Assembly (NCBI RefSeq): GCF_037040815.1
Contig: NZ_CP146232.1
Coordinates: 1,606,501 to 1,670,500 of the forward strand
From: Pararoseomonas sp. SCSIO 73927
GTDB taxonomy: Bacteria; Pseudomonadota; Alphaproteobacteria; Acetobacterales; Acetobacteraceae
DNA: 64,000 bases
Direction: 5' to 3'
In this document: one piece after another, positions 8,045 through 15,062 of the stretch
Layout of the letters: every line of letters begins with the position of its first letter
How positions within the stretch are numbered: position 1 is the first letter of the stretch
Made by a program: the position numbers and the translations under genes
The notes under the pieces: generated by a model
The model's input: only the letters and a program-made list of their open reading frames with translations
Told to the model about the DNA's origin: nothing
Databases searched by the model: none

Positions 8045-8659
8045 TCAGTTGCCGTCGCGCTTGTCGCCGCCGCTGGCGTAGCGGGCGCGGGCCTCGGCCA
8101 GGGCGGCCTCGCGCATCGCGTTCCACTGCCGCACGCCGTCGGGGTTGGTACGGGCCGTGTCGGCCAAGTGCTGCGTCCAGCGCGCCCCGGCCTGGGAGTA
8201 GTCGTAGGGGGTCAGGCCGAAGCGGTCCTGCAGCACGCGCACGGGGTCCTGCCCCACCTCCTGGGCCGCCGTCATCTCGGCCTGGACGCGAAGGTAGGTT
8301 TCGGCGCTCTCGAACACCGCGGGCTTGGGCGTGTCGCCGGAGCGGCCGAAGCGGCCGGCCTCCGGGCGGGCGAAGACCTCGCCGTAGCGCGCGAAGACGG
8401 GGCCGGCGGGGTCCCCGTTGGTGAGGGCGGCGAGGAAGGCCTTGTTGGCGGCGTTCCAGTCGGCCTCGCTCACCCGCAGCACGCCGAGGATCTCCGACAG
8501 GGGGCGCCCGGCGGCCAGGCGGGCGTTGGCGGAGGTCCACTCGTCGAAGGTGATGCCGTTCACGGGGGCGGGCAGGGCGTCCGCTGCACGGGCGGGGCGG
8601 GCGAGGAGGAGGGCGGCGAGGCCGAGGGCCGCCCGGCGGCCGTGCGGGTGGGGCGTCAT
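8045..8659 (-). CDS. secreted protein of unknown function
   Basis: A 204-residue protein. The N-terminus has a basic segment (HGRRAALG) followed by a hydrophobic stretch ending in ARPARAADA, which is a signal peptide with a likely AxA cleavage site near residue 26. The mature part is soluble and mostly helical-looking, without cysteines or known catalytic motifs. Phrases such as FDEWTSANARLAAG and VSEADWNAANKAFLAAL suggest a periplasmic helical domain. It is transcribed away from the radical SAM gene, and the 132-bp divergent gap contains a LexA-type box, so this gene could also be affected by it. I do not recognise a family. Confidence 0.65.
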   Translation of the reverse strand: MTPHPHGRRAALGLAALLLARPARAADALPAPVNGITFDEWTSANARLAAGRPLSEILGVLRVSEADWNAANKAFLAALTNGDPAGPVFARYGEVFARPEAGRFGRSGDTPKPAVFESAETYLRVQAEMTAAQEVGQDPVRVLQDRFGLTPYDYSQAGARWTQHLADTARTNPDGVRQWNAMREAALAEARARYASGGDKRDGN

Positions 8660-8726
8660 CAGGGGATCCTGGTGGCTGTCCAGGGGTGAACGGCGCCGGC
8701 CGGGCGGGGTTGAGGCGAGGGGATTC

Positions 8727-8741
8727 GTTCGGTTTCTGTTC
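8727..8741 (+). promoter_or_regulatory. LexA (SOS) operator-like box
   Basis: The sequence GTTCGGTTTCTGTTC is a perfect fit to the direct-repeat box GTTC-N7-GTTC that LexA binds in alphaproteobacteria. It ends 50 bp before the radical SAM start codon, in the gap between that gene and the divergent secreted-protein gene. A weak promoter (TTGCCG at 8742-8747, CATATG at 8764-8769, 16-bp spacer) lies directly next to it, so bound LexA could block initiation. The match and location are seen in the sequence; regulation is an inference supported by the DNA-repair nature of the genes it precedes. Confidence 0.7.
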
Positions 8742-8791
8742 TTGCCGGGGCGGCGGCGCTGCCCATATGGAAGGGCGTCCGGAGAACCCCC

Positions 8792-10114
8792 TTGGAACTG
8801 CGCGAGAAGCTCGAGATCCTGGCCGATGCGGCGAAGTACGACGCCTCCTGCGCCTCCTCCGGCACGGAGAAGCGGGACAGCCGGGACGGTGGCCTGGGCA
8901 GCACGGAGGGGATGGGCATCTGCCACGCCTATGCCCCGGACGGGCGCTGCATCTCCCTGCTGAAGGTGCTGCTGACGAATGCCTGCGTGTTCGACTGCGC
9001 CTACTGCATCAACCGCGCCTCCTCCAACGTGCGGCGGGCGCGGTTTTCCGTGCGGGAAATCGTGGGGCTGACGCTGGACTTCTACCGGCGCAACTACATC
9101 GAGGGGCTGTTCCTCTCCTCCGGCATCATCCGCTCCCCCGACTACACGATGGAGCAGATCGTGCGCGTGGCCCGCGAACTGCGCGAGGTGCACGGCTTCA
9201 AGGGCTACATCCACCTCAAGACCATCCCCGATGCCGACCCGGCGCTGCTGGCGGAAGCGGGGCGGCACGCGGACCGGCTTTCCATCAACGTGGAGCTGCC
9301 GCAGCAGAGCAGCCTGAAGACCCTGGCGCCGGAGAAGGATGCGGGGCGCATCCGCGTGGCCATGGCCGGGCTGCGGACGCGGATTGAGGAGGCGAAGGAG
9401 GCGAGGGCGGAGGCCGCGAGGCCGCGCGTGGCGATGAAGGGCGGCCCGCGCGCGGCGGCGCCGCGCTTCGCGCCGGCGGGGCAGTCCACCCAGATGATCG
9501 TGGGCGCCGATGCTTCCACCGACGCGACCGTGCTCGACACCAGCACGCACCTCTACGGGTCCTACCGGCTGAAGCGCGTCTACTTCTCCGCCTACTCCCC
9601 CATCCCCGACGCCTCCGCCCTGCTGCCGCCCGTGGCGCCGCCGCTGGTGCGGGAGCACCGGCTGTACCAGGCGGACTGGCTGCTGCGCTTCTATGGCTTC
9701 ACGGCGCCGGAGATCATGGCGGGCGGCGAGAACGGGATGCTGGACCTGGAGGTGGACCCCAAGCTCGCCTGGGCGCTGAAGCACCGCTGGATGTTCCCCG
9801 TGGACATCAACCGCGCGGACCGGGAGATGCTGCTGCGCGTGCCCGGGCTGGGCGCGAAGACGGTGGACCGCGTCCTCTCCTCCCGCCGGGTGCGGTCCTT
9901 CCGCATGGCGGATCTCGCGCGGCTTCGCGTCAGCCTGCGCAAGGTCGCGCCCTTCATCACCGCGATCGACCACCATCCCCGCGCCGGGCTGCTGGACCGC
10001 CAGGACCTGCGCGCCATGCTGGTGCCGAGGGACGGGCTGGCGGACCGCGCCGCCATCCTTCCCGGCGGGCTGATGCCGCGCCCGGTGCAGCTGCCCCTCT
10101 TCGCCCATGCATGA
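8792..10114 (+). CDS. putative DNA modification/repair radical SAM protein (UdgX-linked)
   Basis: A 440-residue radical SAM enzyme of the family usually found next to a DUF4130-UDG protein (TIGR03916-type). The iron-sulfur motif CX3CX2C is at Cys65, Cys69 and Cys72. The C-terminal third contains a helix-hairpin-helix segment (VDINRADREMLLRVPGLGAK, about 335-354) of the ComEA type, which implies DNA binding. The reaction is unknown; the family is thought to act on damaged or modified DNA. The likely start is TTG at 8792 with GGAG 8 bp upstream; the nearby ATG at 8766 is out of frame. The stop overlaps the next gene by 8 bp, so the two are translated together. Confidence 0.85.
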   Translation: MELREKLEILADAAKYDASCASSGTEKRDSRDGGLGSTEGMGICHAYAPDGRCISLLKVLLTNACVFDCAYCINRASSNVRRARFSVREIVGLTLDFYRRNYIEGLFLSSGIIRSPDYTMEQIVRVARELREVHGFKGYIHLKTIPDADPALLAEAGRHADRLSINVELPQQSSLKTLAPEKDAGRIRVAMAGLRTRIEEAKEARAEAARPRVAMKGGPRAAAPRFAPAGQSTQMIVGADASTDATVLDTSTHLYGSYRLKRVYFSAYSPIPDASALLPPVAPPLVREHRLYQADWLLRFYGFTAPEIMAGGENGMLDLEVDPKLAWALKHRWMFPVDINRADREMLLRVPGLGAKTVDRVLSSRRVRSFRMADLARLRVSLRKVAPFITAIDHHPRAGLLDRQDLRAMLVPRDGLADRAAILPGGLMPRPVQLPLFAHA

Positions 10115-11792
10115 GGTCGCCCTCGCCACCCCGGACGACTTCGAGGGCTGGCGCACCGCCGCCCGCGCCCTGGTGATGGCCGGCATCCCTCCGGAGGAGG
10201 TGGAGTGGCGGGCCGAGGGCGATCCCGTGCCCCTCTTCGGCGGCGGCCCACCGCCCGCGCCGCCGGCCGATGCCCCGCCGCCCCGCGTGCCACGCGGCTT
10301 CCCCGACCTGGCGCAGCTCGTCATCCGCCACCGCGACCCTGGCCGCTTCGCCCTGCTGCACGGGTTGCTGTACCGGCTGCAGCACGAGCGCGGGCTGCTG
10401 GACGACGCCGCCGACCCCGCCGTGTCCCGTGCCAACGCCATGGCCCGCGCCGTGCGGCGAGACGCGCACAAGATGCACGCCTTCGTCCGGTTTCGAGAGG
10501 TTCGGGTGGAGGACGGTGCCCTGGCGGCCCCGCTCGCCGCGCCCGATCCTGTGGCGGTGCCGGACACCCCTGCCCCCGCGCGCAACGCCCGCAGTGTCGC
10601 CTTGGCGCTGCGCGACCACGGCGCGCTGGAGGAGGCCGCCGAGGCGCCCCCTGCCCCGCCCGCGCCCCGAGCCCCGGAGCCGCCGCCGGAGAGCCGCTTC
10701 GTGGCCTGGTACGAGCCGGAGCACCACATCCTGCGCGCCGAATCCGCCTTCTTCACCCGCCGCTTCGCCATGCTGCGCTGGAGCATCCTGACCCCCGCCC
10801 TCTCCGCCCACTGGGACGGCGAGGCGGTGACGTTCGGCCCCGGCGCCCGCCGCGCCGACGCCCCGGCCGAGGACGCGGCCGAGACCCTCTGGCGCGCCTA
10901 CTTCGCCTCCATCTTCAATCCCGCGCGCCTGAAGCCGGACGCCATGCGCGCGGAGATGCCGCGCAAGTACTGGCGCAACCTGCCCGAGGCGCAGGACATC
11001 CCCCGCCTGATGCAGGAGGCGCCCAGGCGCGTGGCCGAGATGGTCGCCCGCGGCGCCACCCCACCGGTGGAGCGCCGGCAGCGCGCCATCCACCTGCCCG
11101 CCATCATCCGCGCCGCGCAGCCGGAGGCGGCGGGAAGCGTTGATTCCCCCATGCCCGCCGATCTGCTGACCCCCAACGAGAGCTTCGCGGAGGCCCAGGC
11201 CGCGCTCCGCCGCGACCTGCTGGCGCGCAACGACCTGCCGCCCTGGACCGCCAACGCCACCCAGCCCGTGATGGGCGAGGGCCCGCAGCACCCGCTGCTG
11301 ATGTTCGTCGGCGAGCAGCCCGGCGATGAGGAGGACCTGAAGGGCCACCCCTTCGTCGGCCCTGCCGGCCGCCTGTGGAACAAGGCGCTGGAGGAGGCGG
11401 GCGTGACCCGCGACGAGGCCTACGTCACCAATGCCGTAAAGCACTTCAAGTTCACGCCCACCGGCAAGCGCCGCCTGCACCAGTCGCCCGATGCCGGCGA
11501 CATCACCTTCTACCGGCCCTTCCTGCTGCGTGAGATCGACTTCGTCGGGCCCCGGCTGATCGTCACCCTCGGCGCCACCGCGCTCCGCGCCGTCTCCGGC
11601 CGCGCCATGCCTGTGACGAAGCTCCGCAGCTCCCTCCTCCGCGATCCGGAAGGCCGGCCCTTCTACCCGACCGTCCACCCCTCGTACCTGCTGCGCCTGC
11701 CCGATCCGGCCGCGAAGGCGCGGGAGTACGACCGCTTCGTGGAAGACCTGGGTCAGGCCGCGGCCACCGCGCGCAACCTGCCGGCGCGCTGA
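10107..11792 (+). CDS. DUF4130 - UdgX-type uracil-DNA glycosylase fusion
   Basis: A 561-residue fusion. Residues 1 to about 280 match the DUF4130 (TIGR03915) domain, of unknown activity. Residues from about 345 onward form a UDG-superfamily domain. Its first motif is GEQPGDEED (402-410) followed by FVGPAG. The loop KRRLH (454-458) corresponds to the KRRIH loop of mycobacterial UdgX, whose His attacks the sugar and leaves the enzyme covalently bound to the abasic site; here that would be His458. A second conserved His is in HPSYLL (His524). It overlaps the radical SAM gene and shares its LexA box. Covalent uracil capture is inferred from the motif. Confidence 0.85.
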   Translation: MHEVALATPDDFEGWRTAARALVMAGIPPEEVEWRAEGDPVPLFGGGPPPAPPADAPPPRVPRGFPDLAQLVIRHRDPGRFALLHGLLYRLQHERGLLDDAADPAVSRANAMARAVRRDAHKMHAFVRFREVRVEDGALAAPLAAPDPVAVPDTPAPARNARSVALALRDHGALEEAAEAPPAPPAPRAPEPPPESRFVAWYEPEHHILRAESAFFTRRFAMLRWSILTPALSAHWDGEAVTFGPGARRADAPAEDAAETLWRAYFASIFNPARLKPDAMRAEMPRKYWRNLPEAQDIPRLMQEAPRRVAEMVARGATPPVERRQRAIHLPAIIRAAQPEAAGSVDSPMPADLLTPNESFAEAQAALRRDLLARNDLPPWTANATQPVMGEGPQHPLLMFVGEQPGDEEDLKGHPFVGPAGRLWNKALEEAGVTRDEAYVTNAVKHFKFTPTGKRRLHQSPDAGDITFYRPFLLREIDFVGPRLIVTLGATALRAVSGRAMPVTKLRSSLLRDPEGRPFYPTVHPSYLLRLPDPAAKAREYDRFVEDLGQAAATARNLPAR

Positions 11793-11798
11793 ACGGCC

Positions 11799-12052
11799 CC
11801 AGGGGAGGGGAGAAGGAATTCTCCCCTCCCCTGGACCCCACCCCTCATCTTTTTCTGAAGGGCTGCCGCGTAATGGGGGGCTGGGGTCTCGCCTCGGGTC
11901 CATGACCCGAGGCGCGGGACAGGTCCGTCAGGGCTGACCTGAAGTCAGAAGGCCTGCGGCGCCGCCCTTCCGGAATCGTATCCGCGGCAGCCAGATGGGA
12001 GGTCCGGGAACCTCAGGTTCCCGGCGGGGGTCCAGGGGGCGGAGCCCCTTGG
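11799..12052. repeat. hybrid hairpin element (form II head, form I B-A tail)
   Basis: The first hairpin, 11799-11834 (16-bp arms CCAGGGGAGGGGAGAA and complement, loop GGAA), begins 7 bp after the UdgX stop and is followed by a CATCTTTTTCTG tract, so it probably terminates that operon. A C-type hairpin (11890-11914, arms CGCCTCGGGTC and GACCCGAGGCG apart from the loop ATG region), a B-type hairpin (12004-12024, arms CCGGGAACC and GGTTCCCGG) and an A-type hairpin (12032-12052) follow. The linkers GGCTGCCGCG (11861) and CGCGGCAGCC (about 11983) are complementary. The copy shows that forms I and II are versions of one modular structure. Confidence 0.85.
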
Positions 12053-12070
12053 GGCAACCTCCCGACAGGC

Positions 12071-12592
12071 TCAGTCCTCGGGCCGCTCGCTGACCGCCGG
12101 CGCGGCGAGGGCGCCGGCCATGCGCGTGCCCTCGCCCAGGCGGATGGTGCCGTCGGGCTGGGGCACGGCCAGCGGGGCGACCAGGATGGTCGCGCTGGCC
12201 CCCGTGACGCCCAGGGCGCGGGCCACGGGCGGGGTGATGTCCAGCAGGCGCCCCGCGCTGTCCGGGCCGCCGGGCTGGACCAGCACGGTGGTGGAGCGCC
12301 CGTTCTGCAGGTTCTGCACCCGCGCGGTCGTGCCCTGGGGCAGCACGCCGCTGACGCCCACGGCCGTGGCATTGGCGAGGGAAGGGGTGCTCAGGACCCG
12401 CGCTTCGGTCTGCCGCGCCTTGCCGGAGCGGTCCGCCGAACGATCCGGGGCGCGGGGCGGGGTGGGCGCCGGGCGCGGCGCCACCTCGATGATGGCGCTG
12501 GGCGCCTGCTCCCGCGGGGCGGCAAGCGCCGCGAAGGCCTGCAGGCCGCAGGCCGCCACGACAACCAGCCCCGCCAGACCGCGAGAAGACAT
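12071..12592 (-). CDS. secreted RlpA-like double-psi beta-barrel protein
   Basis: A 173-residue exported protein. A signal peptide (about residues 1-24, ending in AALAAP) is followed by a Pro/Ala-rich linker and a domain of about 75 residues whose pattern (TTARVQNLQNGRSTTVLVQPGG, then GRLLDITPPVARALGV) matches the core of the RlpA-like double-psi beta-barrel. RlpA proteins cleave denuded peptidoglycan. Here the usual GxASWYG entry with the acidic catalytic residue is not visible and the NDRGPF turn is replaced by QPGGPDSAG, so this looks like a non-catalytic or truncated relative. No C-terminal SPOR domain is present. Confidence 0.6.
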   Translation of the reverse strand: MSSRGLAGLVVVAACGLQAFAALAAPREQAPSAIIEVAPRPAPTPPRAPDRSADRSGKARQTEARVLSTPSLANATAVGVSGVLPQGTTARVQNLQNGRSTTVLVQPGGPDSAGRLLDITPPVARALGVTGASATILVAPLAVPQPDGTIRLGEGTRMAGALAAPAVSERPED

Positions 12593-12808
12593 GGCAACCC
12601 CCGAACCCCACGGCGCTGCCCGTTCCGATCCCCCCGGAGGAACGCTGGCATTGCCGTGCGAAGGGGCATGCTACGCCGGTCCGGGCTGCGAGGAACCTCA
12701 CGAGTGAGGCATGCCCGACGGCGGTGCCGCGGCGTGTCCGGGACGGCACGCACCGGGCCTTGCCGCCCCTCACCGGCCAGGCGGAACGGGCGCGGCCCGG
12801 GGTGGGTC

Positions 12809-13951
12809 CTAGGCCTCCGTCTGCCGCCCCCAGGCTCGCAGGTCGGCCACGAAGTCGTCCGGCACCTCCAGGGCCGGGAAGTGGCCGCCGCGGGGCATGT
12901 CGCTCCAGCGGTTCACCGCGTAGCCCTTCTCCACGAAGCTGCGGGGCGGCATGGGGGAGCGTGGGTCGGGGTAGGAGGCCACGGCGGTGGGCACCATCAC
13001 GCGACGGCCGGGGGGCATGTTGCGCACGCCCTCCTCCATCGCGCCGAAGTAGTACCAGGCGCCGGTCGTGAAAGCGTCGTTCATCGCGTAGATCATCACG
13101 TCGGTGATCAGCTGGTCCTTGGTGAAGACCTGCTCGAAGGGGCGTTCCCGCAGGTCGGCCCAGTCGTGGAAGCGCTCCACGATCCAGGCGGCCTGGGCGA
13201 GCGGGTTGTCCTGCATGGCGTAGGCCAGGGACTGGGGCTTGGTGCCCTGGAGCTGGGCGTAGGCGCCGAGCTTCCCCTGCACGCCCGCCTGCTCGGCCTG
13301 CCAGGCCAGTTCCTCGGGCGTCTTCGGCGCGGTGTCCGGGCGGACGAGGACCATGTTGAGGTGGATGGCCTTCAGGGAGGCCACGTGGTCCAGGGCGAGC
13401 CAGGCGGTGACGGCCGCGCCCCAGTCGCCGCCCTGGGCGCGGTAGCGCGGATAGCCCAGGCCGCGCATCAGCACGTCGAAGAGGCGGGCTGTGGTGCGGG
13501 CGGAGATCGGGGCCTCCGGCTTTCCGGAGAATCCGAAGCCGGGGAGGGAGGGGATGACGAGGTCGAAGGCGTCCTCCGCCCGGCCGCCGTGGCGGGAGGG
13601 GAAGGCGAGGGGCTCGATCACCTCCAGGAACTCGAGGACGGAGCCGGGCCAGCCATGAGTGAGGAGGAGGGGGCGCTTGCCGCCAGCCTCCCCGACGACG
13701 TGGTAGGCGTGGATGTCCAGATCCTCCACGCGGGCGGTGATCTGGGGGTGGCGGTTCAGCGCCGCGGCGGCGGCATCGGCGTCGTAGCCCTCCAGCCAGT
13801 GGTCGCGCAGGGCGGAGAGGAAGTCCGGGTCGCAGCCATACTTCCAGCCGGCGTCGCGGGGCTGCCGGGGCAGGGGGGTGGCGCGCAGGCGGTCCTTGAG
13901 GTGGGCCAGGGCGGCGGGGTCCCAGCGGACCTCGAAGGGGCGGGTCTCCAT
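12809..13951 (-). CDS. epoxide hydrolase (alpha/beta-hydrolase fold, EHN domain)
   Basis: A 380-residue protein of the microsomal-type epoxide hydrolase family, which opens epoxides to diols through a covalent aspartyl intermediate. The N-terminal EHN region (FEVRWDPAALAHLKDRL) lies over the active site. The oxyanion motif HGWPGS (about 116-121), the nucleophile Asp in GGDWGA and the C-terminal His in RGGHFPALE form the expected catalytic set. The start at 13951 gives the family N-terminus METRPFEV; a longer in-frame start at 13993 would add 14 unconserved residues. It stands alone, and the natural substrate is unknown. Confidence 0.85.
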   Translation of the reverse strand: METRPFEVRWDPAALAHLKDRLRATPLPRQPRDAGWKYGCDPDFLSALRDHWLEGYDADAAAAALNRHPQITARVEDLDIHAYHVVGEAGGKRPLLLTHGWPGSVLEFLEVIEPLAFPSRHGGRAEDAFDLVIPSLPGFGFSGKPEAPISARTTARLFDVLMRGLGYPRYRAQGGDWGAAVTAWLALDHVASLKAIHLNMVLVRPDTAPKTPEELAWQAEQAGVQGKLGAYAQLQGTKPQSLAYAMQDNPLAQAAWIVERFHDWADLRERPFEQVFTKDQLITDVMIYAMNDAFTTGAWYYFGAMEEGVRNMPPGRRVMVPTAVASYPDPRSPMPPRSFVEKGYAVNRWSDMPRGGHFPALEVPDDFVADLRAWGRQTEA

Positions 13952-14087
13952 GATCGTTCCTGTCGTCCTTCCTCGGGCCTTGCGGTGCTGCAACGCGGCA
14001 GGGCGGCCGGGGACGTCGGGCCTTTCGCCCCGCTGAAAGCGCGGTCTATGCTTGCAGCAGAGGAAAACAGTTCAAGGAGTTCGGGTG

Positions 14088-15062
14088 ATGGGCACCATCC
14101 CGCGCCGAAGCGTTCTCGCGGCCGCCGGCATTGCGCTGGCCGCGCCCCGCATCGCCCGCGCGCAAGGCGGGCAGCTCGCCATCGGCACCGGCACGACGGG
14201 CGGCGTGTACTACCCGATGGGCGGCGCGCTCGCGAACATGATCTCCCGCGGGATCCCTGGCACCTCCGCGACCGTGGAGGTGACGGGCGGCTCCGTTGGC
14301 AACCTGCAGCTCCTCGGCGCGAACCGCGTGGGGCTGATCTTCACGCAGGTGGACGCGGCGGTGGACGCGGTGCGCGGGAACGACCGCTTCCGCGGCCGCC
14401 CCGTGCCGGCGCGCGCGATCGCCGTGATCTACACCAACCGCATGCAGGCGGTGACGACGGTGGCGACGGGGATCAAGTCCATCCCCGACCTGAAGGGCAA
14501 GCGCGTCTCCACCGGCGCGCCGGGCTCGGCGACCGAGGTGATGGCGCTGCGGCTGATCGAGGCGGCGGGGCTGGACCCGGCGAAGGACTTCCGCGCGCGG
14601 GAGCGCCTCTCCCCCGCCGAGAGCACGAACGCGGTGAAGGACGGCAAGCTGGACGCCTACTTCTTCGTCTCGGGCATTCCCACCAGCGCGATCACCGACC
14701 TCGGCGCCAGCCCCGGCGTGGAGATCCAGATGATCGACCACGACAGCTACACGGCGAAGATCGTGGAGAAGCACGGGCCGGTCTACTTCAACGAGGTGAT
14801 CCCGGCCGGCACCTATCCCGGGCAGAAGACCGACAACAAGCAGATGTCCGTCGCCAATGTCCTCGCCGTGCGGGAGGACATGCCGGCGGAGACCGTGACG
14901 CAGCTGCTGCGCCTGACCTGGGAGGGGCGCGAGGAGTTGGCGCGCACCCATGCGGAAGCGCGGAACTTCAAACTGGAGGGCCAGAAGACCGCGGCCGCCG
15001 GCATCCCCTGGCACCCGGCGGCGGAAGCTTTCTGGCGCGGGGTCGGGGCGAACCTGGGCTGA
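14088..15062 (+). CDS. TAXI-family TRAP transporter solute-binding protein
   Basis: A 324-residue periplasmic binding protein of the TAXI (TRAP-associated extracytoplasmic immunogenic) family, which hands an organic anion to a fused TRAP permease. The N-terminus has a twin-arginine-like signal (PRRSVLAAAGIALA) cleaved near ARAQG. The mature protein opens with the family hallmark AIGTGTTGGVYYPMG. The ATG at 14088 has AAGGAG 8 bp upstream. Its stop overlaps the permease start in TGATG, so the two are translationally coupled. The ligand is unknown; family members bind dicarboxylates or glutamate-like compounds. Confidence 0.9.
   Translation: MGTIPRRSVLAAAGIALAAPRIARAQGGQLAIGTGTTGGVYYPMGGALANMISRGIPGTSATVEVTGGSVGNLQLLGANRVGLIFTQVDAAVDAVRGNDRFRGRPVPARAIAVIYTNRMQAVTTVATGIKSIPDLKGKRVSTGAPGSATEVMALRLIEAAGLDPAKDFRARERLSPAESTNAVKDGKLDAYFFVSGIPTSAITDLGASPGVEIQMIDHDSYTAKIVEKHGPVYFNEVIPAGTYPGQKTDNKQMSVANVLAVREDMPAETVTQLLRLTWEGREELARTHAEARNFKLEGQKTAAAGIPWHPAAEAFWRGVGANLG

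Noticed and set aside
12656..14900. Long + strand frame before and through the epoxide hydrolase and TAXI genes
   Set aside because: The translated sequence is an antisense or out-of-frame shadow; only the part from 15062 in that frame (TRAP permease) is real.
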